A stretch of DNA of 64,000 nt from Malachius bipustulatus (GCA_910589415.1 CAJUUM010000032.1:744001-808000); one strand, 5' to 3'. Numbered from the stretch's first letter, positions 32,907 to 47,338 are shown. Made by a program: numbers and translations. The notes: generated from the letters alone by a model not told the origin.

Positions 32907-33025
32907 TAGTATGCTGTCAAATGCGTCCTCTGCAAACCGGTGACGCGCATGAACGGACTGACGGGATTCCCACTGTCCCTACCCACTAATCTCAAAGTCG
33001 TGGACATTTGTTCGAGATGAAGCGA

Positions 33026-33057
<32 letters not shown>

Positions 33058-33172
33058 TAGTGTGCTGTCAAATGCGTCCTCTGCAAACCGATGACGCGCA
33101 TGAAAGAACTGACGGGATTCCCACTGTCCCTACCCACACATCTCAAAGTCGTGGACCATTGTTCGAGCTGGT

Positions 33173-33207
<35 letters not shown>

Positions 33208-33774
33208 TTAGTGTGCTGTCAAATGCGTCCTCTGCAAACCGGTGACGCGCATGAGCGGTCTGACGGGATTCAAATTGTCCCTACCCCACATCTCAAAATC
33301 GTGGACCATTGTTCGAGCTGGTGCGGGTAAACGGCGGGAGTAACTATGACTTTCTTAATAGTGTGCTGTCAAATGCGTCCTCTGCAAACCGGTGACGTGC
33401 ATGAACGGACTGACGGTTATCCCACTGTCCCTACCCACCCATCTGAAAGTCGTGGACCATTGTTCGAGCTGGTGCGGGTAAACGGCGGGAGTAACTATGA
33501 CGCTCTTAATAGTGTGCTGTCAAATGCGTCCTCTGCAAACCGGTGACGCGCATGAGCGGACTGACGGGATTCCCACTGTCCCTACCCACACATCTCAAAG
33601 TCGTGGACCATTGTTCGAGCTGGTGCGGGTAAACGGCGGGAGTAACTATGACTCGCTTAATAGTGTGCTGTCAAATGCGTCCTCTGCAAACCGGTGACAC
33701 GCATGAACGGACTGACGGGATTCCCACTTTCCTACCCACACATCTCAAAGTCGTAGATTATAGTTCGAGCTGGT

Positions 33775-33810
<36 letters not shown>

Positions 33811-33925
33811 CAGTGTGCTGCCAAATGCGTCTTCTGCAAACCGGTGACGCGCATGAACGGACTGACGGGATTCCCACTGTCCCTACCCACCCATCTCAAT
33901 GTCGTGGACCATTTTTCGAGCTGGT

Positions 33926-33961
<36 letters not shown>

Positions 33962-34780
33962 TAGTGAGCTGTAAAATGCGTCCTCTGCAAACCGGTGACG
34001 CGTATAAGCGGTCTGACGGGATTCAAAATGTCCCTACCCACACATCTCAAAATCGTGGACCATTGTTCGAGCTGGTGCGGGTAAACGGCGGGAGTAACTA
34101 TGACTTTCTTAATAGTGTGCTCTCAAATGCGTCCTCTGCAAACCGGTGACGTGCATGAACGGACTGACGGGATTCCCACTGTCCCTATCCACCCATCTGA
34201 AAGTCGTGGACCATTGTTCGAGCTGGTGCGGGTAAACGGCGGGAGTAACTATGACACTCTTAATAGTGCGCTGTCAAATGCCTCGTCATCCAAGTGGTGA
34301 CGCGCCAAGGTAACGAAGTTGAAAGGCGCGGGCGAACGGCGGGAGTAACTATGACTCTCTTAATAGTGTGCTGTCAAATGCGTCCTCTGCAAACCGGTGA
34401 CGCGCATGAACGGACTGACGGGATTACCACTATCCCTACCCACACATCTCAATGTCGTGGACCATTGTTCGAGCTGGCGTGGGTGAACGGCGGGAGAAAC
34501 TATGACTCTCTTAATAGTGTGCTGTCAAATGCATCCTCTGCAAACCGGTGACGCGCATGAGCGGACTGACGGAATTCCCACTGTCCCTACCCACACATCT
34601 CAAAGTCGTGGACCATTGTTCGAGCTGGTGCGGGTAAACGACGGGAGTGACTATGACTCTCTTAATAGTGTGCTGTCAAATGCGTCCTATGCAAACCGGT
34701 GACGCGCATGAACGGACTGACGGGATTCCCTTTGTCCCTACCCACGCATCTCAAATCCGTGGACCATTGTTCGAACTGGT

Positions 34781-34816
<36 letters not shown>

Positions 34817-35182
34817 TAGTGCGCTGTCAAGTGCGTCGTCATCCAAGTGGTGACGCGCCAAGGTAACGGGCTTGAAAGGCGCGGGCGAACGGCGGGAGTA
34901 ACTTCGAGTCTCTTAATAGTGTGCTATCAAATGCGTCCTCCGCAAACCAGTGACGCGCATGAACGGACTGACGGGATTCCCACTGTCCCTACCCACCCAT
35001 CTCAATGTCGTGGACCATTGTTCGAGCTGGTGCGGGTAAACGGCGGGAATAACTATGACTCTCTTAATAGTGTGCTGTCAAATGCGTCCTATGCAAACCG
35101 ATGACGCGCATGAAAGGACTGACGGGATTCTCACTGTCCCTACCCACACATCTCAAAGTCTTGGACCATTGTTCGAGCTGGT

Positions 35183-35218
<36 letters not shown>

Positions 35219-35484
35219 CAGTGTGCTGTCAAATGCGTCCTCTGCAAACCGGTGACGCGCATGAACGGACTGACGGGATTCCCACTATCCCTACCCACAC
35301 ATCTCAAAGTCGTGGACCATTGTTCGAGCTGGCGTGGGTCAACGGCGGGAGAAACTATGACTCTCTTAATAGTGTGCTGTCAAATGCATCCTCTGCAAAC
35401 CGGTGACGCGCATGAGCGGACTGACGGGATTCCCACTGTCCCTACACACACATCTCAAAGTCGTGGACCATTGTTCGAGCTGGT

Positions 35485-35520
<36 letters not shown>

Positions 35521-35579
35521 TAGTGTGCTGTCAAATGCGTCCTCTGCAAACCGGTGACGCGCATGAACGGACTGACGGG
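32222..35579 (+). repeat. 28S rDNA-derived satellite array, block 3
   Basis: About 3.4 kb of monomers in 28S-sense orientation between the gypsy element and the solo LTR. Its first 1.2 kb matches 53540-54650 and 57260-58370. From about 32570 it matches 42764-45975 with whole-monomer insertions and deletions (offset 10194, then 10094, then 10396). Confidence 0.93.
32570..35579 (+). repeat. 10-kb higher-order duplication, copy 1, left part
   Basis: Matches 42764-45975. The offset falls by 100 bp near 34300 (a short monomer present only here) and rises by 302 bp near 35150 (two long monomers present only in the other copy). Beyond the solo LTR the match resumes at 36511 with offset 9461 and continues to about 38960. 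Confidence 0.82.
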
Positions 35580-36510
35580 TGTAACGGGATTTTCAGCTGG
35601 GTTGAGAAGATCACAGGGTTAGGTAATTGCCACTCTTTTACCCGTAACAAGTCAATCAAAATTTTAAAAGCATTTATTTACAGTTACACAAATCTAATTA
35701 CAACGGCATATATTAATGTTGCGCGCTGAGTTCAGAGCAATGTGGGCCGTCCTCTTCCCTCGGCGGTCTGTCTGATTGGATGCAGATATCGACGCTAGGG
35801 CGCGCCCCTCCGTCAATTGGTCGCCCGGACGGGCTATCACTGGAATTGAACTCACCACGTCAGTCGCTCCACTGCCATCGCCCGCTGCGTATTGTGCTAG
35901 CAGCGGTCGCGGCCTCCGGCATACGCGCCGCGGTGACTTCGGGGAGATTTCATTCACGGACGCCTCAATCTGAAAAATATAAGCCCACTCCCGGAATACC
36001 GAGGAGGGTATTATTAAATAGCTCAGGGTCGACAACTCAATACGTTGCGATCCCGACGCTCGTGACGCCTGGCCCTCAATGCAGGCCTGGCGCCGTCTGA
36101 AAGGGTCCGCCCGGGACCTCACTGCAGCCCCGGTTGTTACCCTGCTGTGACTGGCAGTCGACGGGAGCTCAATTCACTCTCATCAACTTACCGTTGCCGT
36201 GTTACAGTAAGGTTCAACTCAATGCATTGACCTACCGTCACCAGCTGAATGGATGCGACGGAGTGCACTCAATACATGCCTCCTGCTGGGGGGTTAGGGG
36301 CCTTCTAGCTCAGTACACTAGAAGGGAGAGAGATTCTCGAGTCAGTTCCTCGGAAGCTTCTGCCTTGCTTGTCTTCTGGGTCTGCTTATATAGCCGGTGC
36401 CGGCGAGATAACCCGCTAATCATTGCTGTAAAAACTGTATCTTTCTGATAAACCCCTCGATTAATTAAAATAAATAATAATTAACTGCGAATGCCTTGGA
36501 ATTCGTTACA
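35580..36510. mobile_element. probable solo LTR, 931 bp, with CGGG target duplication
   Basis: The insert starts TGTAACGGGATTTTC and ends GGAATTCGTTACA, so it has TG/CA ends with a 7-bp inverted terminus (TGTAACG/CGTTACA). It is flanked by CGGG at 35576-35579 and 36511-36514. The duplicated block has the uninterrupted site at 45972-45975. A TATA-like TATATAG at about 36387 and AATAAA at 36469-36474 near the right end fit a plus-oriented LTR. No coding domain is present, and a 142-codon antisense frame resembles nothing I know. The alternative is a non-autonomous DNA transposon with 4-bp duplications, such as a Ginger-like one. It is unrelated to the LTRs of the two other elements here. Confidence 0.75.
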
Positions 36511-36570
36511 CGGGATTCCACCTGTCCCTACCCACTAATCTCAAAGTCGTGGACATTTGTTCGAGATGAA

Positions 36571-36601
<31 letters not shown>

Positions 36602-36720
36602 ATATTAGTGTGCTGTCAAATGCGTCCTCTGCAAACCGGTGACGCGCATGAGCGGACTGACGGAATCCCCAATGTCCCTACCCACACATCTCAAAGTCGT
36701 GGACCATTGTTCGAGCTGGT

Positions 36721-36756
<36 letters not shown>

Positions 36757-36871
36757 TAGTGCGCTGTCAAATGCGTCCTCTGCAAACCGGTGACGCGCAT
36801 GAACCGACTGACGGGATTCCCACTGTCCCTACCCACACATCTCAAAGTCGTGGACCATTGTTCGAGCTGGT

Positions 36872-36907
<36 letters not shown>

Positions 36908-37475
36908 TAGTGTGCTGTCAAATGCGTCCTCTGCAAACCGGTGACGCGCATGAGCGGACTGACGGGATTCTTACTGTCCCTACCCACACATCTCAAAGTC
37001 GTGGACCATTGTTCGAGCTGGTGCGGGTAAACGACGGCAGTAACTATGACTCTCTTAATAGTGTGCTGTCAAATGCGTCTTGTGCAAGCCGGTGACGCGC
37101 ATGAACGGACTGACGGGATTCCAACTGTCTCTACCCACTAATCTCAAAGTCGTGGACATTTGTTCGAGATGAAGCGGGTAAATAGCGGGAGTAACTATGA
37201 CTCTCTTAATAGTGTGCTGTCAAATGCGTCCTCTGCAAACCGGTGACGCGCATGAGCGGACTGACGGAATCCCCACTGTCCCTACCCACACATCTCAAAG
37301 TCGTGGACCATTGTTCGAGCTGGTGCGGGTAAGCGGCGGGAGTAACTATGACTCTCTTAATAGTGCGCTGTCAAATGCGCCCTCTGCAAACCGGTGACGC
37401 GCATGAACGGACTGACGGGATTCTTACTGTCCCTACCCACACATCTTAAAGTCGTGGACCATTGTTCGAGCTGGT

Positions 37476-37511
<36 letters not shown>

Positions 37512-37839
37512 TAGTGCGCTGTCAAATGCCTCGTCATCCAAGTGGTGACGCGCCAAGGTAACGAAGTTGGAAGGCGCGGGCGAACGGCGGGAGTAACTAT
37601 GAGTCTCTTAGTAGTGTGCTGTCAAATGCGTCCTCTACAAACCGGTGACGCGCATGAACGGACTGACGGGATTCCCACTGTCCCTACCCACACATCTCAA
37701 AGTCGTGGACCATTGTTCGAGCTGGTGCGGGTAAACGGCTAGAGTAACTATGACTCTCTTAATAGTGTGCTGTCAAATGCGTCCTCTGCAAACCGGTGAC
37801 GCGCATGAGCGGACTGAGGGGATTCTTACTGTCCCTACC

Positions 37840-37877
37840 CACACATCTCAAAGTCGTGGACCATTGTTCGAGCTGGT

Positions 37878-37913
<36 letters not shown>

Positions 37914-38279
37914 TAGTGCGCTGTCAAACGCCTCGTCATCCAAGTGGTGACGCGCCAAGGTAACGAAGTTGAAAGGCGCGGGCGAACGGCGAGAGTAACT
38001 ATGAGTCTCTTAGTAGTGTGCTGTCAAATGCGTCCTCTACAAACCGGTGACGCGCATGAACGGACTGACGGGATTCCCACTGTCCCTATTCACACATCTC
38101 AAAGTCGTGGACCATTGTTCGAGCTGGTGCGGGTAAACGGCGGGAGTAACTATGACCCTCTTAATAGTGTGCTGTCAAATGCGTCCTCTGCAAACCGGTG
38201 ACGCGCATTAGCGGACTGACGGGATTCTTACTGTCCCTACCCACACATCTCAGAGTCGTGGACCATTGTTCGAGCTGGT

Positions 38280-38315
<36 letters not shown>

Positions 38316-38430
38316 TAGTGTGCTGTCAAATGCGTCCTCTGCAAACCGGTGACGTGCATGAACGGACTGACGGGATTCCCACTGTCCCTACCCACCCATC
38401 TGAAAGTCGTGGACCATTTTTCGAGCTGGT

Positions 38431-38466
<36 letters not shown>

Positions 38467-38735
38467 TAGTGTGCTGTCAAATGCGTCCTCTGCAAACCGG
38501 TGACGCGCATGAACGGACTGACGGGATTCCCACTGTCCCTACCCACTAATCTCAAAGTCGTGGACATTTGTTCGAGATGAAGCGGGTAAACGGCGGGAGT
38601 AACAACTATGACTCTCTTAATAGTGTGCTGTCAAATGCGTCCTCTGCAAACCGGTGACGCGCATGAGCGGACTGACGGAATCCCCACTGTCCCTATCCAC
38701 ACATCTCAAAGTCGTGGACCATTGTTCGAGCTAGT

Positions 38736-38771
<36 letters not shown>

Positions 38772-38886
38772 TAGTGCGCTGTCAAATGCGTCCTCTGCAA
38801 ACCGGTGACGCGCATGAACGGACTGACGGCATTCCCACTGTCCCTACCCACACATCTCAAAGTCGTGGACCATTGTTCGAGCTGGT

Positions 38887-38922
<36 letters not shown>

Positions 38923-39288
38923 TAGTGTGCTGTCAAATGCGTCCTCTGCAAACCGGTGACTCGCATGAGCGGACTGACGGGTTTCTTACTGTCCCTAACC
39001 ACACATCTCAAAGTCGTGGACCATTGTTCGAGCTGGTGCGGGTAAACGGCGGGAGTAACCATGACTCTCTTAATAGTGCGCTGTCAAATGCCTCGTTATC
39101 CAAGTGGTGACGCGCCAAGGTAACGAAGTTGGAAGGCGCGGGCGAACGGCGGGAGTAACTATGAGTCTCTTAGTAGTGTGCTTTCAAATGCGTCCTCTAC
39201 AAACCGGTGACGCGCATGAACGGACTGACGGGATTCCCACTGTCCCTACCCACCCATATCAAAGTCGTGGACCATTGTTCGAGCTGGT

Positions 39289-39324
<36 letters not shown>

Positions 39325-39741
39325 TAGTGTGCTGTCAAATGCGTCCTCTGCAAACCGGTGACGTGCATGAACGGACTGACGGGATTCCCACTGTCCCTAC
39401 CCACCCATCTAAAAGTCGTGGACCATTATTCGAGCTGGTGCGGGTAAACGACGGGAGTAACTATGACTCTCTTAATAGTGTGCTGTCAAATGCGTCCTCT
39501 GCAAACCGGTGACGCGCATGAACGGACTGACGGAATTTTCACTATCCCTACCCACACATCTCAAAGTCGTGGACCATTGTTCGAGCTGGCGTGGGTGAAC
39601 GGCGGGAGTGATTATGACTCTCTTAATAATGTGCTGTCAAATGCGTCCTCTGCAAACCGGTGACGCGCATGAGCGGACTGACGGGATTCCCACTGTCCCT
39701 ACCCACACATCTCAAAGTCGTGGACCATTTTTCGAGCGGGT

Positions 39742-39777
<36 letters not shown>

Positions 39778-39865
39778 TAGTGTGCTGTCAAATGCGTCCT
39801 ATGCAAACCGATGACGCGCAAGAAAGGACTGACGGGATTCTCACTGTCCCTACCCACACATCTCA
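37840..39865 (+). repeat. higher-order satellite repeat, 2870-bp offset, copy 1
   Basis: Recurs at 40710-42735, near-identical over about 2 kb. 2870 equals 17 long plus 3 short monomers plus the 3-bp AAC gain. Shared private variants include TCCCTATTCACACATC and ACGGGTTTCTTACTGTCCCT. Confidence 0.87.
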
Positions 39866-40197
39866 AAGTTGTGGACCATTGTTCGAGCTGGTGCGGGTAA
39901 ACGGCGGGAGCAACTATGACTCTCTTAATAGTGTGCTGTCAAATGCGTCCTCTGCAAAACGGTGACGCGCATGAACGGACTGACGGGATTCCCACTATCC
40001 CTACCCACACATCTCAATGTCGTGGACCATTGTTCGAGCTGGCGTGGGTGAACGGCGGGAGAAACTATGACTCTCTTAATAGTGTGCTGTCAAATGCATC
40101 CTCTGCAAACCGGTGACGCGCATGAGCGGACTGACGGAATTCCCACTGTCCCTACCCACACATCTCAAATCCGTGGACCATTGTTCGAACTGGTGCA

Positions 40198-40230
<33 letters not shown>

Positions 40231-40709
40231 TAGTGCGCTGTCAAGTGCGTCGTCATCCAAGTGGTGACGCGCCAAGGTAACGAAGTTGAAAGGCGCGGGC
40301 GAACGGCGAGAGTAACTATGAGTCTCTTAGTAGTGTGCTGTCAAATGCGTCCTCTACAAACCGGTGACGCGCATGAACGGACTGACGGGATTCCCACTGT
40401 CCCTATTCACACATCTCAAAGTCGTGGACCATTGTTCGAGCTGGTGCGGGTAAACGGCGGGAGTAACTATGACCCTCTTAATAGTGTGCTGTCAAATGCG
40501 TCCTCTGCAAACCGGTGACGCGCATTAGCGGACTGACGGGATTCCCACTATCCCTACCCACACATCTCAATGTCGTGGACCATTGTTCGAGCTGGCGTGG
40601 GTGAACGGCGGGAGAAACTATGACTCTCTTAATAGTGTGCTGTCAAATGCATCCTCTGCAAACCGGTGACGCGCATGAGCGGACTGACGGAATTCCCACT
40701 GTCCCTACC

Positions 40710-40747
40710 CACACATCTCAAAGTCGTGGACCATTGTTCGAGCTGGT

Positions 40748-40783
<36 letters not shown>

Positions 40784-41149
40784 TAGTGCGCTGTCAAACG
40801 CCTCGTCATCCAAGTGGTGACGCGCCAAGGTAACGAAGTTGAAAGGCGCGGGCGAACGGCGAGAGTAACTATGAGTCTCTTAGTAGTGTGCTGTCAAATG
40901 CGTCCTCTACAAACCGGTGACGCGCATGAACGGACTGACGGGATTCCCACTGTCCCTATTCACACATCTCAAAGTCGTGGACCATTGTTCGAGCTGGTGC
41001 GGGTAAACGGCGGGAGTAACTATGACCCTCTTAATAGTGTGCTGTCAAATGCGTCCTCTGCAAACCGGTGACGCGCATTAGCGGACTGACGGGATTCTTA
41101 CTGTCCCTACCCACACATCTCAGAGTCGTGGACCATTGTTCGAGCTGGT

Positions 41150-41185
<36 letters not shown>

Positions 41186-41300
41186 TAGTGTGCTGTCAAA
41201 TGCGTCCTCTGCAAACCGGTGACGTGCATGAACGGACTGACGGGATTCCCACTGTCCCTACCCACCCATCTGAAAGTCGTGGACCATTTTTCGAGCTGGT

Positions 41301-41336
<36 letters not shown>

Positions 41337-41605
41337 TAGTGTGCTGTCAAATGCGTCCTCTGCAAACCGGTGACGCGCATGAACGGACTGACGGGATTCC
41401 CACTGTCCCTACCCACTAATCTCAAAGTCGTGGACATTTGTTCGAGATGAAGCGGGTAAACGGCGGGAGTAACAACTATGACTCTCTTAATAGTGTGCTG
41501 TCAAATGCGTCCTCTGCAAACCGGTGACGCGCATGAGCGGACTGACGGAATCCCCACTGTCCCTATCCACACATCTCAAAGTCGTGGACCATTGTTCGAG
41601 CTAGT

Positions 41606-41641
<36 letters not shown>

Positions 41642-41756
41642 TAGTGCGCTGTCAAATGCGTCCTCTGCAAACCGGTGACGCGCATGAACGGACTGACGGC
41701 ATTCCCACTGTCCCTACCCACACATCTCAAAGTCGTGGGCCATTGTTCGAGCTGGT

Positions 41757-41792
<36 letters not shown>

Positions 41793-42158
41793 TAGTGTGC
41801 TGTCAAATGCGTCCTCTGCAAACCGGTGACTCGCATGAGCGGACTGACGGGTTTCTTACTGTCCCTAACCACACATCTCAAAGTCGTGGACCATTGTTCG
41901 AGCTGGTGCGGGTAAACGGCGGGAGTAACCATGACTCTCTTAATAGTGCGCTGTCAAATGCCTCGTTATCCAAGTGGTGACGCGCCAAGGTAACGAAGTT
42001 GGAAGGCGCGGGCGAACGGCGGGAGTAACTATGAGTCTCTTAGTAGTGTGCTTTCAAATGCGTCCTCTACAAACCGGTGACGCGCATGAACGGACTGACG
42101 GGATTCCCACTGTCCCTACCCACCCATATCAAAGTCGTGGACCATTGTTCGAGCTGGT

Positions 42159-42194
<36 letters not shown>

Positions 42195-42611
42195 TAGTGT
42201 GCTGTCAAATGCGTCCTCTGCAAACCGGTGACGTGCATGAACGGACTGACGGGATTCCCACTGTCCCTACCCACCCATCTAAAAGTCGTGGACCATTATT
42301 CGAGCTGGTGCGGGTAAACGACGGGAGTAACTATGACTCTCTTAATAGTGTGCTGTCAAATGCGTCCTCTGCAAACCGGTGACGCGCATGAACGGACTGA
42401 CGGAATTTTCACTATCCCTACCCACACATCTCAAAGTCGTGGACCATTGTTCGAGCTGGCGTGGGTGAACGGCGGGAGTGATTATGACTCTCTTAATAAT
42501 GTGCTGTCAAATGCGTCCTCTGCAAACCGGTGACGCGCATGAGCGGACTGACGGGATTCCCACTGTCCCTACCCACACATCTCAAAGTCGTGGACCATTT
42601 TTCGAGCGGGT

Positions 42612-42647
<36 letters not shown>

Positions 42648-42735
42648 TAGTGTGCTGTCAAATGCGTCCTATGCAAACCGATGACGCGCAAGAAAGGACT
42701 GACGGGATTCTCACTGTCCCTACCCACACATCTCA
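40710..42735 (+). repeat. higher-order satellite repeat, 2870-bp offset, copy 2
   Basis: Partner of 37840-39865. I note single-base differences such as GTCGTGGGCC near 41738. The high identity indicates a recent duplication. Confidence 0.87.
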
Positions 42736-42762
42736 AAGTCGTGGACCATTGTTCGAGCTGGT

Positions 42763-42763
<1 letters not shown>

Positions 42764-42794
<31 letters not shown>

Positions 42795-42913
42795 CCAATA
42801 GTGTGCTGTCAAATGCGTCCTCTGCAAACCGGTGACGCGCATGAGCGGACTGACGGGATTCCCACTGTCCCTACCCACACATCTCAAAGTCGTGGACCAT
42901 TGTTCGAGCTGGT

Positions 42914-42949
<36 letters not shown>

Positions 42950-43064
42950 TAGTGTGCTGTCAAATGCGTCCTCTGCAAACCGGTGACGCGCATGAGCGGA
43001 CTGACGGGATTCTCACTGTCCCTACCCACATATCTCAAAGTCGTGGACCATTGTTCGAGCTTGT

Positions 43065-43100
<36 letters not shown>

Positions 43101-43215
43101 TAGTGTGCTGTCAAATGCGTCCTCTGCAAACCGGTGACGCGCATGAACGGACTGACGGGATTCCCACTGTCCCTACCCACTAATCTCAAAGTCGTGGACA
43201 TTTGTTCGAGATGAA

Positions 43216-43251
<36 letters not shown>

Positions 43252-43366
43252 TAGTGTGCTGTCAAATGCGTCCTCTGCAAACCGATGACGCGCATGAAAG
43301 GACTGACGGGATTCCCACTGTCCCTACCCACACATCTCAAAGTCGTGGACCATTGTTCGAGCTGGT

Positions 43367-43401
<35 letters not shown>

Positions 43402-43667
43402 TTAGTGTGCTGTCAAATGCGTCCTCTGCAAACCGGTGACGCGCATGAGCGGTCTGACGGGATTCAAATTGTCCCTACCCCACATCTCAAAATCGTGGAC
43501 CATTGTTCGAGCTGGTGCGGGTAAACGGCGGGAGTAACTATGACTTTCTTAATAGTGTGCTGTCAAATGCGTCCTCTGCAAACCGGTGAGGTGCATGAAC
43601 GGACTGACGGGTATCCCACTGTCCCTACCTACCCATCTGAAAGTCGTGGACCATTGTTCGAGCTGGT

Positions 43668-43703
<36 letters not shown>

Positions 43704-43968
43704 TAGTGTGCTTTCAAATGCGTCCTCTGCAAACTGGTGACGCGCATGAGCGGACTGACGGGATTCCCACTGTCCCTACCCACACATCTCAAAGTCGTGG
43801 ACCATTGTTCGAGCTGGTGCGGGTAAACGGCGGGAGTAACTATGACTCGCTTAATAGTGTGCTGTCAAATGCGTCCTCTGCAAACCGGTGACACGCATAA
43901 ACGGACTGACGGGATTCCCACTTTCCTACCCACACATCTCAAAGTCGTAGATTATAGTTCGAGCTGGT

Positions 43969-44004
<36 letters not shown>

Positions 44005-44119
44005 TAGTGTGCTGCCAAATGCGTCTTCTGCAAACCGGTGACGCGCATGAACGGACTGACGGGATTCAAAATGTCCCTACCCACCCATCTCAAAGTCGTG
44101 GACCATTGTTCGAGCTGGT

Positions 44120-44155
<36 letters not shown>

Positions 44156-44874
44156 TAGTATGCTGTAAAATGCGTCCTCTGCAAACCGGTGACGCGCATG
44201 AGCGGTCTGACGGGATTCAAAATGTCCCTACCCACACATCTCAAAATCGTGGACCATTGTTCGAGCTGGTGCGGGTAAACGGCGGGAGTAACTATGACTT
44301 TCTTAATAGTGTGCTCTCAAATGCGTCCTCTGCAAACTGGTGACGTGCATGAACGGACTGACGGGATTCCCACTGTCCCTACCCACCCATCTGAAAGTCG
44401 TGGACCATTGTTCGAGCTGGTGCGGGTAAACGGCGGGAATAACTATGACTCTCTTAATAGTGTGCTGTCAAATGCGTCCTCTGCAAACCGGTGACGAGCA
44501 TGAACGGACTGACGGGATTACCACTATCCCTACCCACACATCTCAATGTCGTGGACCATTGTTCAAGCTGGCGTGGGTGAACGGCGGGAGAAACTATGAC
44601 TCTCTTAATAGTGTGCTCTCAAATGCATCCTCTGCAAACCGGTGACGCGAATGAGCGGACTGACGGAATTCCCAATGTCCCTACCCACACATCTCAAAAT
44701 CGTGGACCATTGTTCGAGCTGGTGCGGGTAAACGACGGGAGTGACTATGACTCTCTTAATAGTGTGCTGTCAAATGCGTCCTATGCAAACCGGTGACGCG
44801 CATGAACGGACTGACGGGATTCCCACTGTCCCTACCCACGCATCTCAAATCCGTGGACCTATGTTCGAACTGGT

Positions 44875-44910
<36 letters not shown>

Positions 44911-45276
44911 TAGTGCGCTGTCAAGTGCGTCGTCATCCAAGTGGTGACGCGCCAAGGTAACGGGCTTGAAAGGCGCGGGCGAACGGCGGGAGTAACTTCG
45001 AGTCTCTTAATAGTGTGCTATCAAATGCGTCCTCCGCAAACCAGTGACGCGCATGAACGGACTGACGGGATTCCCACTGTCCCTACCCACCCATCTCAAT
45101 GTCGTGGACCATTGTTCGAGCTGGTGCGGGTAAACGGCGGGAATAACTATGACTCTCTTAATAGTGTGCTGTCAAATGCGTCCTATGCAAACCGATGACG
45201 CGCATGAAAGGACTGACGGGATTCTCACTGTCCCTACCCACACATCTCAAAGTCGTGGACCATTGTTCGAGCTGGT

Positions 45277-45307
<31 letters not shown>

Positions 45308-45578
45308 TTTAATAGTGTGCTGTCAAATGCATCCTCCGCAAACCAGTGACGCGCATGAACGGACTGACGGGATTCCCACTGTCCCTACCCACCCATCTCA
45401 ATGTCGTGGACCATTGTTCGAGCTGGTGCGGGTAAACGGCGGGAATAACTATGACTCTCTTAATAGTGTGCTGTCAAATGCGTCCTATGCAAACCGATGA
45501 CGCGCATGAAAGGACTGACGGGATTCTCACTGTCCCTACCCACACATCTCAAAGTCTTGGACCATTGTTCGAGCTGGT

Positions 45579-45614
<36 letters not shown>

Positions 45615-45880
45615 CAGTGTGCTGTCAAATGCGTCCTCTGCAAACCGGTGACGCGCATGAACGGACTGACGGGATTCCCACTATCCCTACCCACACATCT
45701 CAAAGTCGTGGACCATTGTTCGAGCTGGCGTGGGTCAACGGCGGGAGAAACTATGACTCTCTTAATAGTGTGCTGTCAAATGCATCCTCTGCAAACCGGT
45801 GACGCGCATGAGCGGACTGACGGGATTCCCACTGTCCCTACACACACATCTCAAAGTCGTGGACCATTGTTCGAGCTGGT

Positions 45881-45916
<36 letters not shown>

Positions 45917-46031
45917 TAGTGTGCTGTCAAATGCGTCCTCTGCAAACCGGTGACGCGCATGAACGGACTGACGGGATTCCCACTGTCCCTACCCACTAAT
46001 CTCAAAGTCGTGGACATTTGTTCGAGATGAA

Positions 46032-46062
<31 letters not shown>

Positions 46063-46181
46063 ATATTAGTGTGCTGTCAAATGCGTCCTCTGCAAACCGG
46101 TGACGCGCATGAGCGGACTGACGGAATCCCCACTGTCCCTACCCACACATCTCAAAGTCGTGGACCATTGTTCGAGCTGGT

Positions 46182-46217
<36 letters not shown>

Positions 46218-46785
46218 TAGTGCGCTGTCAAATGCGTCCTCTGCAAACCGGTGACGCGCATGAACCGACTGACGGGATTCCCACTGTCCCTACCCACACA
46301 TCTCAAAGTCGTGGACCATTGTTCGAGCTGGTGCGGGTTAACGGCGGGAGTAACTATGACTCTCTTAATAGTGTGCTGTCAAATGCGTCCTCTGCAAACC
46401 GGTGACGCGCATGAGCGGACTGACGGGATTCTTACTGTCCCTACCCACACATCTCAAAGTCGTGGACCATTGTTCGAGCTGGTGCGGGTAAACGACGGCA
46501 GTAACTATGACTCTCTTAATAGTGTGCTGTCAAATGCGTCTTGTGCAAACCGGTGACGCGCATGAACGGACTGACGGGATTCCAACTGTCTCTACCCACT
46601 AATCTCAAAGTCGTGGACATTTGTTCGAGATGAAGCGGGTAAACAGCGGGAGTAACTATGACTCTCTTAATAGTGTGCTGTCAAATGCGTCCTCTGCAAA
46701 CCGGTGACGCGCATGAGCGGACTGACGGAATCCCCACTGTCCCTACCCACACATCTCAAAGTCGTGGACCATTGTTCGAGCTGGT

Positions 46786-46821
<36 letters not shown>

Positions 46822-46936
46822 TAGTGCGCTGTCAAATGCGCCCTCTGCAAACCGGTGACGCGCATGAACGGACTGACGGGATTCTTACTGTCCCTACCCA
46901 CACATCTCAAAGTCGTGGACCATTGTTCGAGCTGGT

Positions 46937-46970
<34 letters not shown>

Positions 46971-47187
46971 GATAGTGCGCTGTCAAATGCCTCGTCATCC
47001 AAGTGGTGACGCGCCAAGGTAACGAAGTTGGAAGGCGCGGGCGAACGGCGGGACTAACTATGAGTCTCTTAGTAGTGTGCTGTCAAATGCGTCCTCTACA
47101 AACCGGTGACGCGCATGAACGGACTGACGGGATTCCCACTGTCCCTACCCACACATCTCAAAGTCGTGGACCATTGTTCGAGCTGGT

Positions 47188-47223
<36 letters not shown>

Positions 47224-47338
47224 TAGTGTGCTGTCAAATGCGTCCTCTGCAAACCGATGACGCGCATGAGCGGACTGACGGGATTCTTACTGTCCCTACC
47301 CACACATCTCAAAGTCGTGGACCGTTGTTCGAGCTGGT

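Noticed and set aside
35694..36122. 142-codon antisense frame inside the 931-bp insert
   Set aside because: GC-rich sequence tends to leave long antisense frames. No domain is recognizable, and the insert has LTR features instead.
35580..36510. Insert as a Ginger-like or other terminal-inverted-repeat DNA transposon
   Set aside because: Not excluded, since TGT/ACA ends and a 4-bp duplication fit both. TATA and AATAAA in LTR order and the very short inverted terminus make a solo LTR the simpler reading.
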